DNA of 64,000 nt from Mycolicibacterium senegalense (GCF_019645875.1 NZ_CP081000.1:3906001-3970000); one strand, 5' to 3'; shown: positions 25,866 to 34,553, counted from the stretch's first letter. Program-made: numbers and translations. Notes: generated from the sequence alone by a model not told the origin.

Positions 25866-26764
25866 TGTGCGGCTTCCCGGCCCCGGCCCAAGGGCGCCCG
25901 CTGGTTCCGGGCAGCGTTGTAGCGGCCGCTGTCGAAGAACTCGATCTGCCAGCTGCCCTCACCGAGCGACAGGTTCGGTTCGATCGGGACGATCTTGCGC
26001 TCGCTGGCCAGTACGTCGGCGACCGAGCGGCCGGCCAGGCTGTTGAGCTGGGTCCAGGTCGGCGGCAACAGGAACGAGTTGCCCTGCTCGAAGTCCTCGA
26101 GCCCGGCCTGCGGCGTGCTCCAGAACGCGCGGTCGGTTTCGGTGTTCTCACCGTCGGCCCGCTGCCCCTCGGGCAGTGCGCCGACGAAGAAGAAGGTGTC
26201 GTAGCGGCGGGTTCGTTCTTCTTTCGGGGTGATCCAGTTGTCCCACGGCCGCAGCAGGTCGGCGCGCAACACGAGTTTCTCGTCGCGCAGGAAGTCCGCG
26301 AAGGACAGCGAGTGGTTGGCCAGCGCGGCACGCGCGTCGCCGTAGACCGATGCGTCGGAAATGATGCCCGGAGCCCCCGATCCACCGGCGGGTCCGGCGA
26401 ACAGGACCCCGGACTCCTCGAAAGTCTCGCGGGCCGCCGCGCACACCAGTGCCTCGGCCAGTCCGGTGTCGACGCCGAGACGCTCGGCCCACCAGTCCGG
26501 TTTCGGCCCGAACCAGGAGATGTCGGCAAAGCGATCGCGGTCGTCGACGCCGCCACCGGGAAATACCATCACCCCGGCCACGAACTCCATCGCCGCGTGC
26601 CTGCGCATCATGAAGACTTCGATGGATTCGGCGGCGTCCCTGACCAGCATCACCGTGGCCGCCGGACGCGGCACCAGTGGGTCGGTGCCGGTCGGCTCCT
26701 CGGGCAAGCCCTCGTTGGTGCCGGTCGGCTCCTCGGGCAAGCCCTCGTCGGTCGTTGTGCTCAT
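25862..26764 (-). CDS. NUDIX hydrolase-like protein (Rv3040c-type)
   Basis: A 300-aa NUDIX-fold protein. The Nudix box is split by an insert: FPGGGVDDRDRF is followed 40 residues later by AAARETFEESGVLFAG, which has the metal-binding REx2EE. The long insert is typical of the NUDT19-like CoA-diphosphatase group, so a CoA-ester substrate is plausible next to an enoyl-CoA hydratase. The N-terminus carries two near-identical 11-residue repeats (EGLPEEPTGT), made by a 33-bp tandem DNA repeat, that precede the domain and are probably disordered. The ATG at 26764 overlaps the ABC ATPase gene by 4 nt. Confidence 0.87.
   Translation of the reverse strand: MSTTTDEGLPEEPTGTNEGLPEEPTGTDPLVPRPAATVMLVRDAAESIEVFMMRRHAAMEFVAGVMVFPGGGVDDRDRFADISWFGPKPDWWAERLGVDTGLAEALVCAAARETFEESGVLFAGPAGGSGAPGIISDASVYGDARAALANHSLSFADFLRDEKLVLRADLLRPWDNWITPKEERTRRYDTFFFVGALPEGQRADGENTETDRAFWSTPQAGLEDFEQGNSFLLPPTWTQLNSLAGRSVADVLASERKIVPIEPNLSLGEGSWQIEFFDSGRYNAARNQRAPLGRGREAAQ
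26684..26749. repeat. 33-bp tandem repeat, two copies
   Basis: Two adjacent copies (26684-26716 and 26717-26749) differ only at the last base. Because 33 is a multiple of three, the reading frame of the NUDIX gene is preserved and the copy number can vary without breaking the protein. Confidence 0.85.
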
Positions 26765-27630
26765 TCTCGCCTCCTATGAGCCGCGCGGCTCCGGGTTCGC
26801 CGGGCGAAGTAGCGCCCGTCGATCACGTCGAGGGCGATCGACTGGCCGAACGCCTTGGACAGGTTCTCCGCAGTCAACACCTCGGTCAGCAGACCGGATG
26901 CAACCGCCTTGCCTTCCGACAGGATCAGCGCGTGGCTGAAGCCCACCGGAATCTCCTCGACATGATGGGTGACGAGCACCATGGCCGGCGCGTCGGGGTC
27001 GGCGGCCAGATCCGTCAGCCGGGCCACCAGCTCTTCTCGACCCCCGAGGTCCAGGCCGGCCGCGGGCTCGTCGAGCAGCAGCAGTTCGGGGTCGGTCATC
27101 AGCGAGCGGGCGATCAGGACGCGTTTGCGTTCACCTTCAGACAGCGTCCCGTAGGTGCGCTCGGCGAGGTGCTCGGCACCGACGCTTTCGAGCATGTCGA
27201 TGGCCTGGGCGTAGTCCACGTCCTCGTAGTCCTCGCGCCAGCGGCCCAGGACGGCGTAGCCGGCCGACACCACCAGGTCGCGTACCACCTCGCTGTCGGG
27301 GATCCGCTGTGACAGCGCCGAGCTGCTGAGCCCGACGCGGGCCCGCAGTTCGGACATGTCGGTGCGGCCCAGCCGTTCCCCGAGCACGTAGGCGGTGCCC
27401 GAGGAAGGATGCTCGGTGGCTGCGGCGATCCGCAGCAGTGAGGTCTTGCCCGCCCCGTTGGGGCCGATCACCACCCAGCGTTCGTCGAGTTCGACGGACC
27501 AGGTGATCGGCCCGACGAGCGTGTTGCCGCCTCGCCGCAGGCTCACCCTCGCGAAGTCGATCAACAGGTCGGGGTCGGTTCCGTTTCCGTCGTCGCCGGT
27601 TGTCGAGTCGGTGAATTCCCCTGCGGCCAC
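26761..27630 (-). CDS. ABC transporter ATP-binding protein (Rv3041c-type)
   Basis: A 289-aa ABC ATPase. Walker A is GPNGAGKTSLL, the signature is TLSEGERKRVLIARSL, Walker B is LLLLDEP, the D-loop is AAGLD, and the switch histidine is in VTHHVEEIP. It has no membrane domain in the window; ATPases of this ModF/YlmA-like type are often stand-alone. The GTG start at 27630 overlaps the upstream YczE gene by 70 nt, which is unusually long. Residues before DPDLLIDF are not conserved, so an internal start is possible. It leads the group with the NUDIX and EchA17 genes. Confidence 0.9.
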   Translation of the reverse strand: MAAGEFTDSTTGDDGNGTDPDLLIDFARVSLRRGGNTLVGPITWSVELDERWVVIGPNGAGKTSLLRIAAATEHPSSGTAYVLGERLGRTDMSELRARVGLSSSALSQRIPDSEVVRDLVVSAGYAVLGRWREDYEDVDYAQAIDMLESVGAEHLAERTYGTLSEGERKRVLIARSLMTDPELLLLDEPAAGLDLGGREELVARLTDLAADPDAPAMVLVTHHVEEIPVGFSHALILSEGKAVASGLLTEVLTAENLSKAFGQSIALDVIDGRYFARRTRSRAAHRRRE

Positions 27631-28277
27631 TCGCTCATCGTAGTGATCGGTTCGCGTTCCGCCCGGGTGCGTCCGCCGCTGAAATCGTGGAACAGCAGTG
27701 ACCGTGGCATGAGCCGCAGGAACAGCTGCACGAGCGGGCCGATCCCGAAGGCGTAAACCAAGGTGCCGATTCCGACGGTGCCGCCCATGAGCCAGCCGAT
27801 CGCCAGCACGGTGGCCTCGATCGCGGTGCGCACCAATCGCACCGACCGCCCGGTACGGGCCACCAGCCCGGTCATCAGGCCGTCGCGCGGTCCTGGGCCC
27901 AGGCCCGCGCCGATGTAGAGGACGGTGCTGACGGCGTTGAGCACCACGGCGCCGATCATCATCGCGATGCGCACCGGCAGCGCCGACGGCGCCGGCAGGG
28001 CCGCGAGCGTGGCGTCGACGGTGACGGCGATGACGATGACGTTGGCGACGGTCCCGATTCCGGGCCGGTTACGCAGCGGGATCCAGGCCAGTAGAACCAC
28101 GATTCCGACCACGGCGGAGGCCATGCCGAGCGACAGCGGCGTGTGCCGGGTGATGCCCTGGTGGAAAACGTCCCACGGGTCCAGTCCGAGGCCGGCACGC
28201 ACCATCATGGCCATCGACACGCCGTACCCGCACAGGCCGATCAGCAGCAGCGCACCTCGGGTGAATGCCGTCCTCAT
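27561..28277 (-). CDS. YczE/YyaS/YitT-family integral membrane protein
   Basis: A 238-aa membrane protein with five or six hydrophobic segments in the first 200 residues. The family motif LGLDPWDVFHQGI is near residue 30, and GAGLGPGPRDGLMTGL lies in the middle. The C-terminal 35 residues are hydrophilic. Substrate and function of the family are unknown. YczE proteins are frequently encoded beside MocR-type regulators, exactly as here with the divergent MocR gene, so it is probably the transporter controlled by that regulator. It overlaps the 48-aa protein gene by 4 nt and the ABC ATPase gene by 70 nt. Confidence 0.88.
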   Translation of the reverse strand: MRTAFTRGALLLIGLCGYGVSMAMMVRAGLGLDPWDVFHQGITRHTPLSLGMASAVVGIVVLLAWIPLRNRPGIGTVANVIVIAVTVDATLAALPAPSALPVRIAMMIGAVVLNAVSTVLYIGAGLGPGPRDGLMTGLVARTGRSVRLVRTAIEATVLAIGWLMGGTVGIGTLVYAFGIGPLVQLFLRLMPRSLLFHDFSGGRTRAEREPITTMSEWPQGNSPTRQPATTETEPTPTC

Positions 28278-28420
28278 GCGTGGTCGGGGAATCGGACGCG
28301 GATCGCGTCGAGTTCGCTACGCACTCGCCGGGCGTCTACATCGCGGTCGCCGGCGTAGTTGCCGGGATCGTGCAGACGGCGGAGATTCTCCGCTAATCGG
28401 GAAATCCAGTTCCGTGCCAT
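28274..28420 (-). CDS. Small 48-aa protein, leaderless, coupled to the YczE gene
   Basis: A 48-aa hydrophilic, basic protein beginning MARNWISRLAENLRR and ending VRFPDHA. I do not recognise a family. It looks real for two reasons. Its stop overlaps the YczE start as ATGA. Its ATG sits 6 nt behind a -10-like GATTAT that is 18 bp from TTGATA on the minus strand, so it would be translated from the first base of the transcript. It is predicted to be helical. It may be a regulator, a chaperone or a small partner of the membrane protein. Confidence 0.6.
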   Translation of the reverse strand: MARNWISRLAENLRRLHDPGNYAGDRDVDARRVRSELDAIRVRFPDHA

Positions 28421-28426
28421 GCAGCC

Positions 28427-28456
28427 ATAATCTCGGCCATGTGGCTTGTTTATCAA
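28427..28456 (-). promoter_or_regulatory. Promoter of the 48-aa/YczE operon
   Basis: TTGATA at 28456-28451 and GATTAT at 28432-28427 on the minus strand, 18-bp spacer, 6 nt before the ATG at 28420. Its -35 overlaps the -35 of the MocR gene promoter, so binding of MocR in between could control both. Confidence 0.5.
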
Positions 28457-28475
28457 TAGCCAGTTGGACCATACT
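28446..28475 (+). promoter_or_regulatory. Promoter of the MocR-family gene
   Basis: TTGTTT (28446-28451), an 18-bp spacer, and CATACT (28470-28475), 9 nt before the ATG. The nearby TTGGACCATACTGGCC contains GGCC/GGCC-type symmetry and could be a MocR site. Confidence 0.35.
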
Positions 28476-28484
28476 GGCCTCATT

Positions 28485-29924
28485 ATGTCTCCAGATATGG
28501 CCGCGAGAGCGCTCGATGTGGACCTATTGGCCCGGGAGTTGGGAAACTGGCGCACTTCCAGCCAAAGTGGCCCCGCATACCTGGGCCTGGCGGACGCCAT
28601 CCGGCTGCTCATCGTCGACGGCCGCGTTCCGGTCGGGTCGCGCATTCCGAGCGAACGGGCTCTGGCCGAGTCGCTGCGGGTGTCGCGCACCACCGTCACC
28701 GCGGCCTTCGCCCAGTTGCGCGAGGACGGGTACCTGCACGCCCGCCGCGGAGCCCGCAGCATCACGGCCCTGCCCGCCGCCGGACACGTCGAGCCCGATG
28801 CCACCAGCCCGACGGTCAGCCTGGCCGCCGCCGCTCTGTCCGCGCCGGGCACCGCGGTGTTGGAGGCCTTCGCCGAAGCCGCCCGCGACATCTCGCCGTA
28901 TCTGCGCGAGCCGGGCCACGAACTGATGGGCGTCGGCCCGTTGCGCGCAGCCATAGCCGAAAGATATTGCGCCAGAGGGCTACCCACCGATCCGAACCAG
29001 ATCATGGTGACCAGCGGTGCCCAGCACGCGATCGGGCTGATCCTGGCCAGCCACACCCAGCCAGGCGACCGGGTGCTCGTCGAGCAACCCACCTATCACG
29101 GTGCGCTGTCGGCGATCTCGACCGCGGGCGCACGGGCTGTCCCGGTGGCCCTCACCGAGGACGGCTGGGAACTGGACGCCGTGCAGGCCGCACTGCGACA
29201 ACTCGCGCCGAGCCTGGCCTACCTGGTTCCCGACAGCCACAACCCCACCGGGTTCACCATGGTCGCAGCCGAGCGAAAGCGGTTGGGGCAGATCATTTCC
29301 GATACCCGAACCCGCACCATCGTCGACGAGTCGATCATCGATATGTGGATCGACGAGGCGCCGCCGGAGCCACTGGCGGCTTCGGTGTCGCGCAACGACC
29401 TGGTGCTGACCATCGGCTCGATGTCGAAATCGTTCTGGGGTGGTCTGCGGGTCGGCTGGATTCGTGCCGAGCGCGGCACGCTGGCCACCATCGCGGCGAT
29501 CCGGCCTTCGGTGGATCTCGGTACCCCGATCCTCGAACAACTCGCCGCGGCGAAGCTGCTTGCCATGCACGCCGAGGTGCTACCGGAACGACGTGAGATC
29601 CTGCGCACCCGCCGGCAATTCCTGACCACTCTGCTGGCGCGTGAACTTCCGGACTGGCAGCCGGGGCACGGCCGCGGCGGTATGTCGCTGTGGGTCAAGC
29701 TGCCCGCGCCAATGAGCACGGCGTTGTCGGCGGCGGCAATGCGACTGGGCCTTGATGTGCCCGCCGGTCCGCGCTTCGGGGTGGACGGCACGCTGGAACG
29801 GTTTATCCGGCTCCCCTACGCGCTGCCGGAGCCCGAACTCGAAGAGGCGGTGCGCCTGCTGGTGCGGGCCTGGCACAGCATCACCGGCACGCTCGGCGCA
29901 CAACCTCAAACGCTGGTGGTGTAG
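28485..29924 (+). CDS. MocR-family regulator (GntR winged helix fused to aminotransferase domain)
   Basis: A 479-aa MocR-type regulator that probably senses PLP or a PLP-adduct. A GntR winged helix spans about residues 10-85 (YLGLADAIRLLIVDGRVPVG, then SRIPSERALAESLRVSRTTV). A fold-type-I aminotransferase domain follows, with the PLP-binding lysine in IGSMSKSFWGGLRVG and PDSHNPTGFTM as further active-site motif. The ATG at 28485 is preferred over an in-frame TTG at 28446, because the promoter elements lie between them. It is divergent from the 48-aa/YczE operon, which is its likely target; autoregulation is typical of the family. Confidence 0.92.
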   Translation: MSPDMAARALDVDLLARELGNWRTSSQSGPAYLGLADAIRLLIVDGRVPVGSRIPSERALAESLRVSRTTVTAAFAQLREDGYLHARRGARSITALPAAGHVEPDATSPTVSLAAAALSAPGTAVLEAFAEAARDISPYLREPGHELMGVGPLRAAIAERYCARGLPTDPNQIMVTSGAQHAIGLILASHTQPGDRVLVEQPTYHGALSAISTAGARAVPVALTEDGWELDAVQAALRQLAPSLAYLVPDSHNPTGFTMVAAERKRLGQIISDTRTRTIVDESIIDMWIDEAPPEPLAASVSRNDLVLTIGSMSKSFWGGLRVGWIRAERGTLATIAAIRPSVDLGTPILEQLAAAKLLAMHAEVLPERREILRTRRQFLTTLLARELPDWQPGHGRGGMSLWVKLPAPMSTALSAAAMRLGLDVPAGPRFGVDGTLERFIRLPYALPEPELEEAVRLLVRAWHSITGTLGAQPQTLVV

Positions 29925-29933
29925 CGGCAGACG

Positions 29934-30242
29934 CTACGGCTGCTGAGCCATGGCATAGCAGGTGCTGAAATGCTCGATGGTGCACGGAATCCCGTTGACG
30001 GTGGGCAATTGGCCAGGCTGGTTGGTGATATTCGTGCCGCCCGCAGTGGGCGCCATCACCGGAGGCGCCACAGCGCCCATTCCGCCGCCGGACGAACCGG
30101 CCACACATACACCTTCGAACTTCGTCTGCACCGTGCCCGAGGGGCAACGTTTGGCCTCGGCCGGAGCCGCGACCGCCAACTGTCCCAGGACTGCCGCAAC
30201 GGCGAACGCGCCAACCACGACCGTGTGCTTCAAGTTCGCCAT
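29934..30242 (-). CDS. Small secreted mycobacterial protein
   Basis: A 102-aa exported protein of unknown function. The signal peptide has a basic start and a hydrophobic core (MANLKHTVVVGAFAVAAVLG) and probably ends near AEAKRC. The mature part has four cysteines (RCPSG, GVCVAG, IPCTIE, STCYAM), spaced so that two disulfides are likely, and a Gly/Pro-rich middle. The gene is convergent with the MocR gene and leaderless by its promoter. It sits between the MocR gene and serB2 in a place where M. tuberculosis has no gene of this kind that I recall. Confidence 0.75.
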   Translation of the reverse strand: MANLKHTVVVGAFAVAAVLGQLAVAAPAEAKRCPSGTVQTKFEGVCVAGSSGGGMGAVAPPVMAPTAGGTNITNQPGQLPTVNGIPCTIEHFSTCYAMAQQP

Positions 30243-30248
30243 GCCCCC

Positions 30249-30254
30249 ACCCTA
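30249..30254 (-). promoter_or_regulatory. Leaderless -10 element of the small secreted-protein gene
   Basis: TAGGGT on the minus strand ends 6 nt before the ATG at 30242. Confidence 0.45.
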
Positions 30255-30278
30255 CTTCAGGGGTGCGTCGACGCGCTC

Positions 30279-31523
30279 TCAGTCCTCGGGGATCTCGACG
30301 CGGCGCAGCACACCGTCGAGGGCGTCGGCGGCCTCGATCTCACCGCGCGTGACACCGAGGATGAACAGCACGGTGTCCAGGTACGGATGGCTCAGCGACG
30401 CGTCGGCCACCTCACGCAACGCGGGCTTGGCGTTGAACGCGACTCCGAGGCCGGCGGCGGCCAGCATGTCGATGTCGTTCGCCCCGTCGCCGACGGCGAC
30501 GGTCTGTTCCATCGGCACGCCGACCTGCTGGGCGAAATCGCGTAGCGCCTTGGCTTTTCCTGGCCGGTCGATGACCTGACCGATGACCCGGCCGGTCAGC
30601 TTGCCGTCGACGACCTCAAGTTCGTTGGCGGCCACGTAGTCGAGCATGAGCTCGTGCGCCAGCGGTTCGATGACCTGGCGGAAGCCGCCCGAGACCACAC
30701 CGCAGTGGAAACCGAGCCGGCGCAGGGTCCGGATGGTGGTCCGGGCGCCCGGTGTCAGCTCGACCTGTTCGGCCACATCGTCGAGCACCGAGGCGGGCAG
30801 GCCGGCCAGGGTCGCCACCCGGCGGTGCAGCGATTCGGCGAAATCCAGTTCACCGCGCATGGCGGCTTCGGTGACGGCGGCGACCTGGGCTTCCATCCCG
30901 GCCCGGGCGGCCAGCATCTCGATGACCTCGCCCTGGATCAGGGTGGAGTCGACGTCGAAGACGATGAGCCGCTTGGCCCGTCGGGCCAGGCTGTAATCCT
31001 CGAGCGCGATGTCGACGCCCTCGTCGACCGCCACCTGCGCCAAGGCTGACTGCAACTGGCCGTACGCCGCCCCCGCGGGCACAGAAACGCGCAGTTCCAG
31101 GCCCGTCACCGGGTAGTCGGACACGCCCCGGATGGTGTCGATGTTGACGCCCAGATCCGCGACCGCCCGGGCGACCACGCTGAACGACTCAGCGGTGATC
31201 GGACGGCCGAGCACCACGATCGTGTGGGTCGACGGCTCGCGCATGACCGGCATGTCGCCGCTGCGCTCGACCGTCACGTCGAGGCCGAGCTGGTGAATCG
31301 CCGTCTCGACGTCACTTCGCAGCGCATCGCCGTCGACCGTCTCGGCCGGAGCCGCGACCAGCACACCGAGGGTGAGCCGGCCGCGGACCACGACCTGTTC
31401 GACGTTGCGTAGTTCGACCTGATGGCGGGCGAGCACCTCGAACAGCGCCGACGTCACACCGGGCTGATCGACCCCCGTGACCGTGATCAGTACCGACGAG
31501 CGCTCTCGCGGAGCACCGTTCAT
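30279..31523 (-). CDS. serB2: Phosphoserine phosphatase SerB2
   Basis: A 414-aa phosphoserine phosphatase, last step of L-serine synthesis. Two ACT domains fill residues 10-85 and 100-175 (VLITVTGVDQPGVTSALFEV starts the first, HTIVVLGRPITAESFSVVAR the second) and act as serine sensors. The HAD phosphatase domain starts at FDVDSTLIQ with nucleophile D190 and general acid/base D192. GVVSGGFRQVIEPLA is motif II, and AVGDGANDIDMLAAAGLG carries the Mg-binding aspartates. The ATG at 31523 has GAGGAAG upstream. It follows ctaD by 42 nt, as in M. tuberculosis (Rv3043c-Rv3042c). Confidence 0.97.
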   Translation of the reverse strand: MNGAPRERSSVLITVTGVDQPGVTSALFEVLARHQVELRNVEQVVVRGRLTLGVLVAAPAETVDGDALRSDVETAIHQLGLDVTVERSGDMPVMREPSTHTIVVLGRPITAESFSVVARAVADLGVNIDTIRGVSDYPVTGLELRVSVPAGAAYGQLQSALAQVAVDEGVDIALEDYSLARRAKRLIVFDVDSTLIQGEVIEMLAARAGMEAQVAAVTEAAMRGELDFAESLHRRVATLAGLPASVLDDVAEQVELTPGARTTIRTLRRLGFHCGVVSGGFRQVIEPLAHELMLDYVAANELEVVDGKLTGRVIGQVIDRPGKAKALRDFAQQVGVPMEQTVAVGDGANDIDMLAAAGLGVAFNAKPALREVADASLSHPYLDTVLFILGVTRGEIEAADALDGVLRRVEIPED

Positions 31524-31565
31524 CGAAACTTCCTCGACGTGCTCACCCCCGGATGCTGCCACCCG

Positions 31566-33293
31566 TCAGCTGGAGCGGTCCGCGGTCTCGAGCTCCGCGT
31601 GATGGGTACGGCCCACGTGGGCCTCGGCACGCATGCGCTCGACCATGTGCGGGTAGTGCAGCTCGAACGCCGGGCGCTCCGAACGGATCCGGGGCAGCTC
31701 GGTGAAGTTGTGCCGCGGCGGCGGGCAGGAGGTCGCCCACTCCAGCGAGTTGCCGTAACCCCACGGGTCGTCGACCATCACCGGCTCGCCGTAGCGCCAG
31801 CTCTTGAACACGTTCCACACGAACGGCAGCGTCGAGATGCCCAGGATGAAGGCACCGATCGTGGAGATCACGTTGAGCGTGGTGAAGCCGTCGGTGGGCA
31901 GGTAGTCGGCGTAGCGGCGCGGCATGCCCTCGTCACCGACCCAGTGCTGCACCAGGAAGGTGGTGTGGAAGCCGATGAAGGTCAGCCAGAAGTGCAACTT
32001 GCCCAGGCGCTCGTCGAGCAGACGTCCGGTCATCTTCGGGAACCAGAAGTAGATGCCCGCGTAGGTGGCGAACACGATGGTGCCGAAGAGCACGTAGTGG
32101 AAGTGCGCGATGACGAAGTAGCTGTCGGTGACGTGGAAGTCGATCGGCGGGCTGGCCAGCAGCACGCCGGACAGGCCACCCAGCAGAAAGGTGATCAGGA
32201 AGCCGACCGAGAACAGCATCGGCGTCTCGAACGTCAGCTGGCCCTTCCACATGGTGCCGATCCAGTTGAAGAACTTGATGCCGGTCGGGACGGCGATCAG
32301 GAACGTCATGAAGGAGAAGAACGGCAGCAGGACGGCGCCGGTGGCGTACATGTGGTGTGCCCACACGGCCACGGACAGGGCCGCGATGCTGATGGTGGCG
32401 TAGATCAGCGTGGTGTAACCGAAGATCGGCTTGCGGCTGAACACCGGGAAGATCTCGGACACGATGCCGAAGAACGGCAGCGCGATGATGTACACCTCGG
32501 GGTGGCCGAAGAACCAGAACAGGTGCTGCCACAGCAGGACACCGCCGTTGGCCGGGTCGTAGATGTGAGCGCCCAGGTGGCGGTCGGCGGCCAGGCCGAA
32601 CAGCGCGGCGGTCAGGATCGGGAAGGCGATCAGCACCAGGATCGAGGTCACCAGGATGTTCCAGGTGAACACCGGCATGCGGAACATCGTCATACCGGGC
32701 GCACGCATGCAGACCACGGTGGTGACCATGTTGACGCCACCGAGGATGGTGCCCAGACCACCGACGGCCAGACCGAGGATCCACAGATCACCGCCGGCAC
32801 CCGGCGAGTGAATGGCGTCGGTCAGCGGCGAGTAGGCCGTCCAACCGAAGTCCGCGGCACCGCCGGGAGTGATGAAGCCGGCGAGCGCGATCAGCGCGCC
32901 GAACAGGAACAGCCAGAACGACAGCGCGTTCAGCCGCGGGAATGCCACGTCGGGTGCGCCGATCTGCAGCGGCAGCACCAGGTTGGCGAACCCGAACACG
33001 ATCGGGGTGGCGTAGAACAGCAGCATCACCGTGCCGTGCATGGTGAACAGCTGGTTGAACTGCTCGTTGCTCAAGAACTGCAAGCCGGGCATCGCCAGTT
33101 CGGTACGCATGAACAGCGCCATCAGTCCGCCGATGAAGAAGAAGGCGAAGCAGACGACGCAGTACATGATGCCGATCAGCTTGTGATCGGTCGTGGTGAT
33201 GAGCTTGTAGATCAGGTTGCCCTTGGGGCCCATCCGTTCCGGAAAAGGACGACGTGCCTCGAGTTCTCCGATTGGGGGCGCTTCGGCTACCAA
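31566..33293 (-). CDS. ctaD: Cytochrome c oxidase subunit I (aa3-type)
   Basis: A 575-aa heme-copper oxidase subunit with 12 transmembrane segments that reduces O2 at the a3-CuB centre. HGTVMLLFYATP carries the heme a histidine and WFFGHPEVYIIALP the His-Tyr cross-linked CuB ligands; VWAHHMYATG supplies the other CuB histidines, and VIAHFHYVLFG the heme a3 and a ligands. I chose TTG at 33293 as start because it gives the conserved opening VAEAPPIGELEA with the GGAGGA site just before it. The longer TTG at 33305 overlaps that ribosome site. The last residues include the family's EAHVGRTHHAE segment. Confidence 0.96.
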   Translation of the reverse strand: MVAEAPPIGELEARRPFPERMGPKGNLIYKLITTTDHKLIGIMYCVVCFAFFFIGGLMALFMRTELAMPGLQFLSNEQFNQLFTMHGTVMLLFYATPIVFGFANLVLPLQIGAPDVAFPRLNALSFWLFLFGALIALAGFITPGGAADFGWTAYSPLTDAIHSPGAGGDLWILGLAVGGLGTILGGVNMVTTVVCMRAPGMTMFRMPVFTWNILVTSILVLIAFPILTAALFGLAADRHLGAHIYDPANGGVLLWQHLFWFFGHPEVYIIALPFFGIVSEIFPVFSRKPIFGYTTLIYATISIAALSVAVWAHHMYATGAVLLPFFSFMTFLIAVPTGIKFFNWIGTMWKGQLTFETPMLFSVGFLITFLLGGLSGVLLASPPIDFHVTDSYFVIAHFHYVLFGTIVFATYAGIYFWFPKMTGRLLDERLGKLHFWLTFIGFHTTFLVQHWVGDEGMPRRYADYLPTDGFTTLNVISTIGAFILGISTLPFVWNVFKSWRYGEPVMVDDPWGYGNSLEWATSCPPPRHNFTELPRIRSERPAFELHYPHMVERMRAEAHVGRTHHAELETADRSS

Positions 33294-33445
33294 GAGATCC
33301 TCCAAAGATTCGTCGGGAAATCCCGCTTATCGAACTGAATCCTAACGCTCCCGGCGGCCTTCGCGTTCGTGGGTCCTACAAACTGTCGTACTGCGTGGCG
33401 CCACGACGGCGGATCTTTTCGTCGCGACGGCTTGACCAGCGGTAA

Positions 33446-33464
33446 GACCGTCAATGTTACGGTC
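33446..33464. promoter_or_regulatory. Inverted repeat over the fecB promoter
   Basis: GACCGT-N7-ACGGTC at 33446-33464 overlaps the TACGGT -10 (33458-33463), which ends 6 nt before the fecB GTG at 33470. This makes fecB leaderless and places a possible repressor site on its -10. It does not look like an IdeR iron box. Confidence 0.45.
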
Positions 33465-33469
33465 GCCCC

Positions 33470-34543
33470 GTGCTGACCAACCGACCTCGCGCCGCGCTCG
33501 CGGTGATCGCCGCGGCCGCAACCCTCGCCACCGGGTGCGGCTCTGCCGAACAGACGCAGCAGGCGCAGACGTCGATGACCACCAGCGTCACCAAGATCGC
33601 CGACGCCGGGGTACTGGGTAATCAGCGTCGCCCCGACGAATCGTGCGCGGCTGAGCCGGCGCCCGCCGACCCCTCGGCGCGTGAGGTGCGCAACGCGCGT
33701 GCCGAAGGCGGCGACATCCCGGAGTCCACCGAGGTGCGCGGCGACCCGCAACGCATCGTCGCGCTGTCCGGTGACCAACTGGACGCGCTGTGCGCGCTGG
33801 GCCTGCAGTCGCGGATCGTCGCGGCCGCTCTTCCCGACGGTTCGTCGGAGCAGCCCTCGTATCTGGGTGCGGTGGTGCACGGGGTCGCCCCGGCCGGCTC
33901 ACGGACCGCACCGGATGTGGACGCCATCAAGGCGGCCAACCCCGAGCTGATCCTGGGTTCGGCGAGCCTTACTCCTGCGTCCTTCGGCGCATTGTCGGCG
34001 GTCGCCCCCACTGTGTTCACCGGCGCGCCGGGTGCCGCGTGGCGCGACACGTTGCGCACGGTGGGTGAGGCGACGGGCCGCCGGGACGCCGCCGCCGATC
34101 TGATCGCGAAATTCGACGACGCCGCCCGCGACACCGGTGCGCAGAACGACGCCGCGCACTTCCAGGCTTCGGTGGTGCAGCTGACCGAGAACAGTGTGCG
34201 GGTCTACGGCGCCAATACCTTCCCCAGCAGCGTGCTGGCCGCCGTGGGATTGGATCGCCCTGCCGCCCAACGGTTTACCGACAAACCGTACGTGGAGCTG
34301 GGTACCGCCGACGCCGATTACCGCATCGCCGACGCGGACATCGTCTACGTGTCGTTCGCCTCCGCGGCGGCCAAGGACAACGCACCCAAGATCCTGCAGA
34401 GCACGGCTTGGCGGAACCTGTCGGCCGCCAAGGACAATCGGGTGTTCGTGGTGAACAACGAGGTCTGGCAGACCGGGCAGAACATCGTGGCCGCCCGCGG
34501 CATCCTCGATGATCTGCGCTGGGTCAACGCGCCCATCAACTAA
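33470..34543 (+). CDS. fecB: Fe(III)-siderophore/dicitrate-binding lipoprotein FecB
   Basis: A 357-aa class III periplasmic-type binding lipoprotein (TroA-like fold). The lipobox LATGC gives lipidation at C23, after a signal with RPRAALAVI. A low-complexity linker of about 60 residues joins it to the two-lobe domain that begins at RIVALSGDQLDALCALGL. It is followed by AAAPL-like strands, the connecting helix (TVGEATGRRDAAADLIAKFDD) and VYVSFASAAAK. In M. tuberculosis, FecB has been linked to iron-siderophore binding and envelope permeability. The GTG at 33470 is leaderless. There is no permease gene next to it; the partner importers must be elsewhere. Confidence 0.93.
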   Translation: MLTNRPRAALAVIAAAATLATGCGSAEQTQQAQTSMTTSVTKIADAGVLGNQRRPDESCAAEPAPADPSAREVRNARAEGGDIPESTEVRGDPQRIVALSGDQLDALCALGLQSRIVAAALPDGSSEQPSYLGAVVHGVAPAGSRTAPDVDAIKAANPELILGSASLTPASFGALSAVAPTVFTGAPGAAWRDTLRTVGEATGRRDAAADLIAKFDDAARDTGAQNDAAHFQASVVQLTENSVRVYGANTFPSSVLAAVGLDRPAAQRFTDKPYVELGTADADYRIADADIVYVSFASAAAKDNAPKILQSTAWRNLSAAKDNRVFVVNNEVWQTGQNIVAARGILDDLRWVNAPIN

Positions 34544-34546
34544 TCT
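34541..34546 (+). promoter_or_regulatory. -10 element inside the fecB stop codon region
   Basis: TAATCT overlaps the TAA stop of fecB and lies 7 nt before the GTG start of the YciI-like gene, so this gene can have its own leaderless transcript. Confidence 0.5.
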
Positions 34547-34553
34547 CAGCCAC

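Noticed and set aside
31422..33338. Long plus-strand frame opposite ctaD (638 codons)
   Set aside because: A mirror of the highly conserved ctaD gene; its protein is a low-complexity Arg/Gln/His-rich string without any domain.
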